A DNA stretch of 64,000 bases from Raffaelea ambrosiae (taxonomy: Eukaryota > Ascomycota > Sordariomycetes > Ophiostomatales > Ophiostomataceae): positions 3,183,913-3,247,912 of the forward strand of contig PCDI01000003.1 of assembly GCA_002778195.1 (NCBI GenBank). Reading direction: 5' to 3'. A model generated the notes under the pieces. That model did not search any database and had not been told where the DNA came from. It saw nothing but the letters and a program-made list of their open reading frames with translations. Shown piece after piece: positions 11,966 to 22,018 of the stretch. The position numbers were made by a program, and so were the translations under genes. Position 1 is the stretch's first letter. Each line of letters opens with the position of its first letter.

Positions 11966-13061
11966 CGTGTTTGCCGGCAGCAATGGACGAGCCAGAAAAA
12001 AAAGACAAAAAAAAACAAGAACAGGGAAATGACACGACAAGGTTGGACACACCACCTGGTCCGTCTGGTTGCCCTCATCCCGAGCATATTCAAATGGCCA
12101 ATGAACGCCTCTTTAAAGGGACTTACCTTGTCGCCCTCGGGCATGTACTGCAGTCATTTGATAGGCCGAGCCAATCCATTGTTCCGGGTGTTCGCCGCAG
12201 ACTTCACCAGATTACGATCTACAGACGCCGACAACAGGAACAAGGATCCTGGACGAGGAAAAGGAAAAGGGAAAAAAAACCGTTGGGGGCCAAGTGTCTC
12301 CGGAGAGGAACCTGCTCAGACGCACAGGTGCCTGCGAGGTGTGCAGGGGCAAGAAATGTTAGCGTGCCTCTCGTGTGTGCATTCAGTTGCTGCGGAGCAT
12401 GGATGTCGACAAACTGCCAGCATTTGGTAATTTTATGTGGCTGTCGCCCTGCTGAGAGCGAATGGACCCCCTGTCGTGGCTTTCCACAGCAAGACCAAAA
12501 GCTCAGCAAAATGGCACCATATTGCATTGCATGAACCGTTCGCTTCTCCCGTATAGGCCAAACTAGGCACTGGCTACAGATTAGTAGAACCCCAGGTCCA
12601 GGGTAAGCTTCAAATGTGGACCTGTTTCACGTCTTTGCAACATCGTATTGGACGATGTTACCTGCAAGCCGAAAAGGGTGGAGCAAACGGTTTTCCGTCA
12701 TTTTTACACTACCGCGTACATGTGCTCCACTGGGAGCCTTGTAGGGGGGGGGGGGGTTCCAATGCGAATGCAAATCCATCGTACTATGTGCCGCCTCGAC
12801 AGGTTCTTACACCACTAGTCCACCGGAAGGCGGACCCGCGAAGATCGCTCCCAGAAGATCGTTCCCAGAGGATCACTCCCAGAGGATCATTCCCAGAAGA
12901 TCATTCCAACTGGATGGGCTGTTGATGGGGAGAGTGATTTTCAGTGTTTCGCCGGTCTTCGTCTTCTTTTAACACATACAGCCACCCTCGTCCCCAATGG
13001 CCCGGCGTCTTGTGCCAACCTTGTGCCCGACGCAACAAGACCGGAACATTGCCTTTTCACG
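11966..13061. other. Intergenic, divergent promoter region with a 14-bp minisatellite
   Basis: This lies between the start of the peroxygenase gene (leftward) and the CFEM receptor gene (rightward). It contains a G11 run near 12747 and a 14-bp tandem repeat at 12839-12908, listed separately. No gene is supported. Confidence 0.5.
12839..12908. repeat. 14-bp minisatellite, five copies
   Basis: Five tandem copies of a unit close to AGAAGATCATTCCC, with one or two changes per copy. It ends about 150 bp before the receptor ATG. Confidence 0.85.
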
Positions 13062-14920
13062 ATGCGGTCCTCTGGTGTCTGCTCGCTGTTCCTTGCGGTG
13101 CTCAACATCGCCGTTGCCGCTGCCCAGACTCTCCCACAATGCGGTGTTCGTCCAACCCTTTCCGCGCCCGCAGCAACGGCTGGCTGAAGAAAGACGCGTG
13201 CTAACGTTTCGAGTTCCAGCTTGTGTGCATTGTGTCCAAGACGCAGCAGTCGACGTGCGAGCTGAGCAACATTACGTGCATCTGCACGAATGCCGAGCTC
13301 AACAATGAGATCAGTCTTTGTGTCCAGAAGGAGTGCAATGTGCACGCGCAGCTGCGTACGAAGCACGCCCCCGTCCTGTCTCTTCCCGCCCCTTCCGCTC
13401 GCATTGCCTTTCCTGTTCGTTCTAACAATCGGCAGAGGTCAAGAACTATTCCATGACTTCCTGTGGTGTCGCGCCCCGCGACCGCTCTGTGATGTCCTGT
13501 ACTCTGTCCGTCACGTTTTGCATTCTCGGCATATTGGCCTTCATTGCCCGTGTGGTGGCACGGATCGTGGTCGGCATTCAGAGTTGGGGTTCGGATGACT
13601 GGGTCATGCTTGCTGCCATGGTACGTTTTTTTTTTTCTTTTTTTTTTTTCTTTTCATGACACTACGCAACAAGCAACCGACTATGCTTCTCCTCACCCTC
13701 CCTCTGCGTGGGCACCTTGTGACTAACCTCGTTTGTAGTTTCTCATGATTCCTCTAGGATTCCTCAGTATACCACGTATGCCAGTTGTGCGTCCACCCAT
13801 CCAGACAGGCACACGGCTTGCTAACATCTCGACAGTGAAAGACAATGGCCTTGGAAGGGACGTCTGGACGCTGACTCCCAAACAGATTACAACTCTGTTG
13901 CATGTAAGTCATCACAAAGCAAGGAACGACTGGCTGCAAGCTCGCCCACGTCCATTCACATCCATTGACGCGAAAACAAAACAAACCCCAGATTTACTTT
14001 TACGACGAGCTGATTTACCTCGGCGTCCTGCCGATCATCAAAATATCCATCCTTCTCTTCTACCGCCGCATATTCGTCCGCCGCCCCATCCGCATAGCCA
14101 TATGGACCCTGATCGGATGCAATGCATGCTATTTTGTCGCGTTTGAGGTTGTCTCGATCTGGCAGTGCAATCCGCTCCAAGGAGCCTGGCTGGCATGGGA
14201 TGGCACGGTCGAGGCCGATTGCCGCAACATCAATGCACAGAGCTGGTCTGCCGCTTCTCTCAACATTGCGCTCGATATTGCCATGCTCCTCTTGCCGCTG
14301 CCCGAGCTCGCCCAGCTCAATCTCTCTCTGAGGAAGAAGGCCCAGGTGCTGTTTATGTTCTGTCTCGGTTTCTTGTACGTCGTGGCCAGCTCCTGTTTTA
14401 CACGGGGAAAATGGAGGATGCGAGCCCGCTAACAGCCTGATAGTGTCACCATTGTCAGCATTCTTCGCCTGACATCATTGGCTAAATACGGCACGCATTC
14501 TGAAAACACCACGCGTACGTCCACGTCTCCGTTTCTCTCTCCGGGTCCCCAGCTAATCCATGCCACGTAGAGGACTACACGGAAATCGGGTATTGGAGCA
14601 CGATCGAAGTCCCTGTAGGGGTCATCTGTGCTTGCTTGCCAACCATTCGGAGCCTGCTGGGCCACTTGTTCCCGCGCACATTCAAGAGCACCAACCGGAC
14701 CAGGTCCGAATACATGCGAAGCAAGGAGATATCAGGCACGTTTCCCAAGGGGCCGGGTGGACAAATCGAGGTCCACGTCAGAGAGGAGTGGGTTGTCACT
14801 CCGACGGGACCTGGCCCCCATTCATCAGATGTCGAGCTCACGAACCTGCCGGGGTCGAACGACGGCCATTCCATCAACACCGGTGCAAAAGAACCCACTC
14901 AACCGCGGGAGTCGGTTTAG
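13062..14920 (+). CDS. CFEM-domain, Pth11-like integral membrane receptor
   Basis: Predicted cell-surface receptor-like protein of 437 residues with an N-terminal cysteine-rich CFEM domain and a seven-helix region of the fungal Pth11/rhodopsin-like class. Eight exons: 13062-13145, 13220-13355, 13436-13620, 13739-13775, 13836-13903, 13992-14374, 14444-14514 and 14571-14920. All keep phase, and most acceptors have a CTAAC branch point. A signal peptide covers about residues 1-21. CFEM cysteines sit at 27, 31, 41, 48, 50, 62 and 67 (LPQCGLVC, then CICTNAEL), with an eighth in MTSCG. The membrane core includes SWGSDDWVMLAAM, GLGRDVWTLTP and YFYDELIYLGVLPIIKIS, hallmarks of the family. The C-terminal tail is hydrophilic. 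The first donor is the weak GTTCGT. Ligand and downstream pathway are unknown. Confidence 0.9.
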
Positions 14921-16037
14921 AGGCAGGGCCCCATTTGCTCCCATGATTCGTGCACTTGTCAGTCTATGGCAGGTCTGCAACATGGCCGCATTTTTGATGA
15001 TTTTTGGCCTTGTCATTCTTAGATTGTTCTTGTAAAAAACTTCCGGTTTAGCTTTGTGAACTTGCTGTATTTCCCAATCCCATTTTCCTATAGAGAGCCA
15101 CATTGACATGAGTGTTTTTTCTCCTCGTTTGCTCAAATCCACTCAAACTTCAAGCCTGCAGCTTCTTCCTTATGCCTGGCAACCGTAATGTTTGCGGTCA
15201 AAACTTGCCTGGGAATGCGATACTGCTATAGTGGCAGGGGTGACACCAGACCCGTACGGCACGGAACCGCCTCGACGGAACGGTGATCTACACCGTTTAG
15301 GAAAAGGGGGAAAAGCCACACGGGCGCCGAAAGAGAGAAAATACATTTCCGCCTGCAGGGAACCGAACAGCATCGCCCTCGACAATAGCTATGCGTTCCC
15401 GTCTCCTGTCGATCCTTCCTTATTGCTGGTGCTCTGTCTGGCGCGAGGCCATTTCATGGCATGTTGATTGTTTCATTTGCCAGTGGGACGTGGAAAAAGA
15501 CCAGCGCCTTGTCCTGCCACAACACCAACGGCCACAGCTTTGCAGCGGGTTGCGCCAATGCTACCAGACACAATGGCAACTGGCAGCTTGGCAACGGCCG
15601 TCTACGCAGACGTCTGATTAGCGAGTGGAGCAAAAATGACACGTAGAACTCGGCACCCACAGTCCCCTGAATCTATCTAGTTTTGTTCCCCGTTTTCAGT
15701 GTCGTACAGTTGCCGTGTCTGGTCATGACCGCTAATTCGAACATGAAATTGTCCGCTCGTGAAGTGGGTACAGGCATGGGAGCTGTAAGTAATTTTAGTC
15801 GGACACAACGAGATGCAAACGGCTGGCAGAGCAGACTTCACAAATGGCCCTGGCCTTCTCGTACCAGCTCCTCAATCAGCCCAGGAGAGAGGTTTCGCAT
15901 ATATACCACAGCCGAGCGATGCAAGACTGACAACATCCGCCCGCCCAACGACTGAACAGCAGCGTCCATTGGCTTGCACGTCGTATTCTCACTTGTGTAG
16001 CAGTTTCATTCATATCGACCATTGAACACCCGCAAAG
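14921..16037. other. Intergenic
   Basis: No supportable gene. It should contain the 3' end of the receptor gene and the promoter of the GMC oxidoreductase gene. Confidence 0.5.
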
Positions 16038-18245
16038 ATGAGGGCCTTCCCGACTCTCGCTGTTCTGGCAGCCGTGTTGGAACTCTCTTCCGCCGCGTAA
16101 GATCGTTCCCTGATTCTGCTAGGAGCGCGAGACTGGGACGGACCATCACTGACACGACTTCCCTGCAGACATGTGCCGTGGCCAACAAAGAGATCGCACG
16201 TTCACGGCCATGCCTCCAACCCCAAGCGGTCCACCAATGAGACGGTCGACGTCTACGACTACATCGTTGTGGGCGCTGGGCCCGGAGGCGGACCGCTGGC
16301 GGCCAACCTTGCCGTGGCGGGCTACAAGGTGCTGCTTGTCGACGCCGGGGGCGATTCTGGTGATGCTCTCACAGAGTCCGTCCCCGCGATGCATCTCTTC
16401 TCCACCGAGTTCGAGGACACCAAGTGGGACTACTTTGTCAACCACTACTCCGACGTGGAACGACAGAAGAACGACTCCAAGATGACCTACCGCAAGTCGG
16501 ACGGCAGTCTGTACGTCGGCCTCGAGCCTCCGGCGGATGCGGAGCCCCTCGGCATTCTGTACCCGCGTGCCGGAACCCTCGGCGGCTGCTCCCGGCACAA
16601 TGCCCTCATCACCGTCCAAGCATCCGACAACGACTGGAATTATATCGCCCGTCTGACGGGCGACCACTCGTGGAGCGCCGACAACATGCGCACGTACTTT
16701 GAGCGGCTCGAGAAGAATCGCTACCTGCCCAGCAGCATTGTCGGCCACGGCTACTCCGGCTGGCTCACCACGTCTCTCACCTCGCTGTCCCTCGTCGTGG
16801 AAGATCTCAAGCTGCTGTCGCTGATCATCGCCGCCGCCACGGCCATGGGCAAGAGCCTGCTCGGCCTCGTGCTGTCCACCGTCGGGGGCCTCGCCCAGGT
16901 CCTGCTCCGAGACATCAATGCGCCCAGCGCAGTCATCCCGACCGGCCTGTACCAGGTGCCTCTGGCCATGGAGGACAACGTGCGCGGCGGTCCGCGCGAC
17001 TTGATCCTCAACACGGCCAACGCGGTGGATGATTCTGGCAACCGAAAGTACCACCTCGACATCAAGCTCGACACTCTGGTATGTCTCTTGGCCATTTTTT
17101 TGCTTGCGGCCCTTGGGGAACGTCCGTTGCAGGACAGGCATGAATTAACCCACCCTTCTTGACAGGTCACCAAAATCCTCTTTGACGAGAGCGGCGACAA
17201 GCCCCGCGCGGTGGGCATCGACTATCTGGAAGGCGCGAGCTTGTACCGAGCCGACCCTCGCTCGGACTCGGCCACCGTCACCGGCTCCGGGTCTGTCACC
17301 GCGGCGCGGGAAGTGATTGTCGCGGCGGGCTCCTTCAACACCCCCCAGCTCTTGAAGCTCAGCGGCATCGGCCCCCGGGCCGAGCTCGACCGCTTTGGCA
17401 TTCCGACCCTCGTCGACCTGCCCGGCGTGGGCGGCAACATGCAGGACCGCTACGAAGTGACCGTGGCCGGCATATCGGAGACCGACTTTGCCATCACGTC
17501 CGACTGCACCTTTCTGCAGACGGCCGACGACCCGTGCCTCCAGCGCTACCAGGCCGGCATCGACCCCATCACGCGCGGGGTCTACGGCACGAACGGCATT
17601 GCCATTGCCATTGTGATGAAGACGTCGGCGGCGGCGATCGACGACGAGCCGGACGTGCTGGTCTCCGGCGCGCCCGCGCGCTTCGTCGGCTACTTCCCCG
17701 GCTACGCCGCCGACTCGCTCCAGGACGCGCGCCACTGGGCCTGGATCGTGCTCAAGGCCCACAGCCGCAACAACGCCGGCACGGTCACGCTGCGCTCGGC
17801 CGACCCCCGCGACACGCCCGTGATCAACTTCCACTACTTTGACACGGGCGTCAATGGCAACGGCGAGGCGGACCTCGACCTGCAGGCCGCCTACGAAGGG
17901 CTGGAGTTTGGCCGCAAGGCCTTCCGCACCGTCGTTCCGCTCAACGGCGACTTTGACGAGGTGTGGCCCGGCACCAACGTCAGCGACGAGGCGGCCGTGA
18001 AGCAGTTTATCCAGAACGAGGCGTGGGGCCACCACGCGTCGTGCACGTGTGCCATTGGCGCCGACGACGACCCGAATGCGGTGCTGACGAGCGACTTCAA
18101 GGTGCGCGGCACCGAAGGCCTGCGTGTTGTGGATGCCAGCGTGTTCCCCAAGATTCCCGGCTACTACATTGTCTTGCCCCTGTACCAGGTTTCCGAAAAG
18201 GCCAGCGATGTCATCATCGGGGACGCCCAGGCTGACAGCCAGTGA
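16038..18245 (+). CDS. Secreted GMC-family FAD oxidoreductase
   Basis: Predicted extracellular flavoenzyme of the glucose-methanol-choline family (alcohol or sugar oxidase/dehydrogenase), 682 residues. Exons are 16038-16096, 16169-17078 and 17166-18245. The first short exon encodes a signal peptide (MRAFPTLAVLAAVLELSSA), which fixes the start. The FAD-binding motif VVGAGPGG is at residues 53-60 and is followed by the first GMC signature around YPRAGTLGGCSRHNALI. The second signature, AGSFNTPQLLKLSGIGP, is in exon 3. The active-site histidine lies in WGHHASCTC (residues 612-613). The usual second His or Asn is not evident: the matching segment reads IPGYYIVLP. Many family members reduce oxygen to hydrogen peroxide, which would fit the nearby peroxygenase, but oxidase versus dehydrogenase activity cannot be decided here. 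Confidence 0.9.
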
Positions 18246-18681
18246 TGGAAGAGCCGGCACAAGTATATATACAGGATACAATGTCAGGGGAGTTGTTCTC
18301 TCACAGGACTTTGTGTTTTCGAACAGTTCGTTCATAGCTGGCTTTGGCATGTTACCGTGGACATGATACTTTATTGATAATTTATAATTTTAATACATTG
18401 TATCCAGTATTTTATATGAACCTTAGTTTTGTGAACCGACAAGCTTGAAAAAAAAATACATCTCTTCACTGAAAAGGGTGTTCTGACTCGCAGTATGTTT
18501 TCCGACCCCGTATGGAACCTGCGTACAAAGAAATCGTTCCCTGACGATGCCGCAGCCAAAGAGACTGGAGTTTCTTATCAGTGTAGTGTCCCACGCCGGA
18601 TTTTGATGTTCCCTTCTTCGGTGAGAACCGAACTGGTGTGGGGTGGTGTTTTGCTGCTTTTTGACCAGTTCGTCTGGAAAC
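18246..18681. other. Intergenic between convergent genes
   Basis: An AT-rich patch (18370-18420) just after the GMC gene may be its 3' UTR and polyadenylation region. No gene seen. Confidence 0.5.
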
Positions 18682-19083
18682 TCAACGCACCCGGGCGAGC
18701 TCCTCGGATGCTTTCTCGCCTTCCACGGTCCTTGCTGTCTCCCAGATTCGCAGCATCCGGCCTTGGTCGTCCCGCTCTGCCAGCATGAGAACCTCGAGTA
18801 CCGCCTTGCTGCCGTCTTTCTTTTCGAGGCGAATGATGTGGCGGTCCGACAGCTTGTTGTCCTCTTGGCACAGGAACACCACCTCGACGGATATCGCGCT
18901 GACGATGCTGCGCAGCTTGGTGGCATGGGCGACAAACCCATCATAGTCGGAGACATGTCCGTCCGTGACCTGCATGTAGTCTGGGCTGAACCACCTGTCC
19001 AAAGCGGCCTGATACGACTCCTCCGGACCGTTGAACAAGTCCGTGATCATGCTCTCCACGTCTTCGGCACGCAGGGGATGCAT
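18682..19083 (-). CDS. NTF2-like / SnoaL-type small protein
   Basis: Single-exon gene of 133 residues from the ATG at 19083. The frame is open further upstream, but that extension has no leader-like features. The protein opens with a helix (ESMITDLFNGPEESYQAALD), then WFSPDYMQVTDG, a second helix, and alternating strands such as VEVVFLCQEDNKLSDRHII and AVLEVLMLAERDDQG. This helix-then-sheet order and length match the NTF2-like/SnoaL fold, which includes small cyclases, isomerases and ligand-binding proteins. No catalytic residue can be assigned with confidence. No signal peptide. It stands alone between the GMC oxidoreductase and MFS genes. The fold call comes from pattern and length only. 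Confidence 0.6.
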   Translation of the reverse strand: MHPLRAEDVESMITDLFNGPEESYQAALDRWFSPDYMQVTDGHVSDYDGFVAHATKLRSIVSAISVEVVFLCQEDNKLSDRHIIRLEKKDGSKAVLEVLMLAERDDQGRMLRIWETARTVEGEKASEELARVR

Positions 19084-19924
19084 TATGAGCAGATGTCTGG
19101 CCAGGGGAGGCAAGGTGTGTGTCGCGTAAAAATTTGTAGATGTCAGCGAGAGCACATGGAGGTTGTGTTGATGGGCAGTAGCAGTCGTGCGTCTCGGGGG
19201 AGCGCAGCAGATTTTATATGGAAGCCGGACATGGAGCTCGGTTTCCTGTAAGGTCGGCGGCCTCGGACAGATTATTTTGCGCGAACCGAGCTACGAAGCT
19301 AGGACAGCGCCGTCCGTAGAGCCGTGCGTGGAGCCGTCTGTGGACTTCCTGGGTTTTGTGGGCTGGCCCGCGCGTTCCGCTCGCCAATCTAACCTGTTTC
19401 AGAGACCATTCGACCAGCAACACGGATGAAAAGAGTACGACTGCTGACTTTGGGTCGGCATCCGTCGTGGCCCTTCTGCCGGTAGCCCCGTAGCAGTTTT
19501 CACAGTAGGTGCAAATGAAGGTGTAATTGGTCAATAAAGTCCAATTGCCTTTATGTAAAACCCAGTTATCCAAGGATGCCACAGCAATTCTTGGTCCAAG
19601 ATCAACGGCTCGGCGCAAGACGAGGTTCATTGGTTTGCGCCCCGGATCTAGAGCATGGCAACAAGACCGGATTGTCCGTTGTTCCACGGGGGCTTGTGGT
19701 TCCACCTCCACTGTTGTTCCCATTGCCGTCTGTCGTCGTCGAGTGCAGGCGGGTCTGCAACACCGGCCAAGCAAGTCACAACAAGGGGAGAAATCACAGC
19801 CACTGAAACAAATGATTTGCAACAAGATCGAATTGAGCACCGAATGCCAGCACGAACTACATTACGTTCCGGGTACCATCCATCAGGCACCGTCTGCCTC
19901 AGCCGCCACTACAGCACTACAGAA
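19084..19924. other. Intergenic
   Basis: Contains the promoter of the NTF2-like gene and the 3' end of the MFS gene. No gene supported on either strand. Confidence 0.5.
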
Positions 19925-21469
19925 CTACAGCACATAGCGGAACTCGTGGTTCTCCAGGTCCGTCTTGTCGTACATGCCCAGCCGCATGCCGTCGACGCGC
20001 TCTTCGGTCGTGGCCACGGTGCCGTAGACACGGTCGCGCCGGCGGTTCTCCCAGGTCATGTACAGCCGCAGGGCGATGGCGCAGAAGAAGGCGAGGCAGA
20101 AGCAGACGAGGATGGCGGCGATGGCCAGCACGTAGCCGGGGGCGTCCTGGGAGCGGAAGAAGAAGGGGCCGGCGATGTTGCCGGTGGCGAAGAGGACGAG
20201 CATCATGGCGTTGGTGGTGGCGCGCTTGGTGTGGCCGGCAATGTTCTGGCCGATGATGGTGAGGAGGAAGGGCCACGTGACCGCATACGAGTTGATCAGC
20301 CAGTAGGCGACCACGCGGCCGTACTTGTTGGCGTCGGTGTACATGGTGCCGTAGACGGCGGCGATGCCGGCGATGGCCGGCAGCATGGGCAGGATCATGC
20401 CGTAGGTGCGCAGCTGGTGGTAGCGGATGGAGAAGAGGCCCCAGACGAGCATGCTGCCGGAGCTGACGACGGACGAGGGCAGGCCGATGAGCAGGGTGCG
20501 GAACTGGTCGAAGCCGAGGCCGGCGACGACGAGGGACCCGAAGCTGGTGAGCCCGCCGTTGGGCAGCATGGTCAGAAAGACAAAGGCGAGGATCAGCCAG
20601 GTCTTGACGTCGCGCAGCGCGTGCCACATCTGGTAGGGCTGCCACTGGAAGCTCTTGATGCCCATCATGTTGGCGGCGACGCGCTGGACGGCGACGACCC
20701 GCTCCTCGGGCGCCAGAAAGGCCGCGGTGCCGGGGGTGTGCGGCATGATGGCGAGCCAGGTGGCGCCGGCGACCAGACTGAGCAGGCCCAGGACCAGAAA
20801 GATGTACATCCAGGGCCGGAGGGCGGTGTTGGTGATGTGGCCGAGGCCGTACGAGAGCAGCGAGGCGACAATGGAGAACAGGCCCTGCATGCAGCCCCAG
20901 AGCATCGTGCGCAGGACCTGCTCCTGGCGCGTGTAGAACATGGACGTGTAGAGGACGAAGCCGGGGGTCACGACGGACTCGGCCACGCCGAGCAGGAAGC
21001 GGATCACCATGAGGCCGGCAAAGTTGCGGAGGCCGAGGTGGCCCAGCATCAGGGCGCCCCAGGCCAGGGCCATGACGGCGATCACGCGGCCGGTCTGGCA
21101 GCGCTGCAGCACGTAGTTGGCCGGGTACTGGGCGGCGAGGTAGCCAAAGTAGAACATGGCGCTGCCCCAGGCGTACTGGTCGCCGTGCAGATGCAGGTCG
21201 GCCCGGAAGTCGAACAGCACGGCCCAGCCCATGGCCACCTTGTCGACGTAGTTGAGCCCGTACATGACGCACATGAGCGGCAGGATGCGGCGGTCGATCT
21301 TGCGGCAGACAGCCTTGGACGCGGCCTCGGAGACGGGCTGCTGGGCGTGGTCGTCAAAGAGGTCGTAGTTCTCGTCGGCCACGGCCGTTTTTGCCAGCCT
21401 TTCCCGGTCGACGTCGGACACGCCCACCGGCTCGACGACTGTGGGCGCCGTGGTGATGTCGTGGGACAT
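19925..21469 (-). CDS. MFS transporter, DAL5/allantoate-permease (ACS) family
   Basis: Predicted membrane carrier for organic anions of the anion:cation symporter family, which includes yeast Dal5 (allantoate) and Tna1 (nicotinate). Intronless, 514 residues from the ATG at 21469. An acidic N-terminal tail is followed by KIDRRILPLMCVMYGLNYVD, the usual entry to helix 1 in this family, and then about twelve hydrophobic helices. Family-like pieces include FYFGYLAAQYPANYVLQR and RFLLGVAESVVTPGFVLYTS, and a late segment WLINSYAVTWPFLLTIIGQN. The substrate cannot be read from sequence. The gene is divergent from an M20 amidohydrolase gene across about 550 bp, which suggests that uptake and hydrolysis of the same amide-type nutrient are co-controlled. 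That link is inference. Confidence 0.88.
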   Translation of the reverse strand: MSHDITTAPTVVEPVGVSDVDRERLAKTAVADENYDLFDDHAQQPVSEAASKAVCRKIDRRILPLMCVMYGLNYVDKVAMGWAVLFDFRADLHLHGDQYAWGSAMFYFGYLAAQYPANYVLQRCQTGRVIAVMALAWGALMLGHLGLRNFAGLMVIRFLLGVAESVVTPGFVLYTSMFYTRQEQVLRTMLWGCMQGLFSIVASLLSYGLGHITNTALRPWMYIFLVLGLLSLVAGATWLAIMPHTPGTAAFLAPEERVVAVQRVAANMMGIKSFQWQPYQMWHALRDVKTWLILAFVFLTMLPNGGLTSFGSLVVAGLGFDQFRTLLIGLPSSVVSSGSMLVWGLFSIRYHQLRTYGMILPMLPAIAGIAAVYGTMYTDANKYGRVVAYWLINSYAVTWPFLLTIIGQNIAGHTKRATTNAMMLVLFATGNIAGPFFFRSQDAPGYVLAIAAILVCFCLAFFCAIALRLYMTWENRRRDRVYGTVATTEERVDGMRLGMYDKTDLENHEFRYVL

Positions 21470-22018
21470 GTTCTTTGTTTTTTTTTGGCAAAACAACCAC
21501 ACCAAACCAAGACAAACGAAACAAAAAATATAAACAAACAAAAAAAAGCTAGATATGGTTGCTGTCGGCGGTCGACTATCTCTGGATAGGTGACAAGCCG
21601 CCTTGGCATACATATACCTGCACGTGCCTACATCTGCTTCACATATGCCATGTTCACCCACCCCCAAGACAAGCATGGCCGGTCGGATGTCTGTTTCTGC
21701 CGAAGGAAGGTGCTCTGCCAAGATAAGAAAGCCAATCCGACTGCCGGCCCGGTTCAGTGGATCGCATGAGCAGCTCAGCTTGTTACGCGTATCCGCTTTG
21801 GCTGACACCACCAGCAGCATCCATCGACAGTTGCAGTCGGCCCCCCCCATCAGTCCACGTTTTAGCCTCTTATCAGTGCTTGCTTCGCGTGTACGCAGAC
21901 AGCAGCAGCCGTACTGCGTAGTCACCGTGTCGAGCGCAGCAACGGCCGACAAGCAACCAGTGCCACCAGTGCCACCAGTGCCCCCTTCCTTGCCGTTCCA
22001 TAGCCTCTCCTCGTCGTG
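21470..22018. promoter_or_regulatory. Shared divergent promoter, MFS and M20 genes
   Basis: About 550 bp between two divergent start codons. It holds a short AAAC-rich leader on the MFS side, a C-run near 21840 and three GTGCCACCA-like 9-bp repeats (about 21958-21984). No known binding site was identified. Confidence 0.4.

Noticed and set aside
16146..18350. Two long minus-strand frames
   Set aside because: Both are shadows of the GMC oxidoreductase exons.
19655..21589. 644-codon plus-strand frame
   Set aside because: Shadow of the MFS gene, His/Gly/Asp-rich with no hydrophobic helices.
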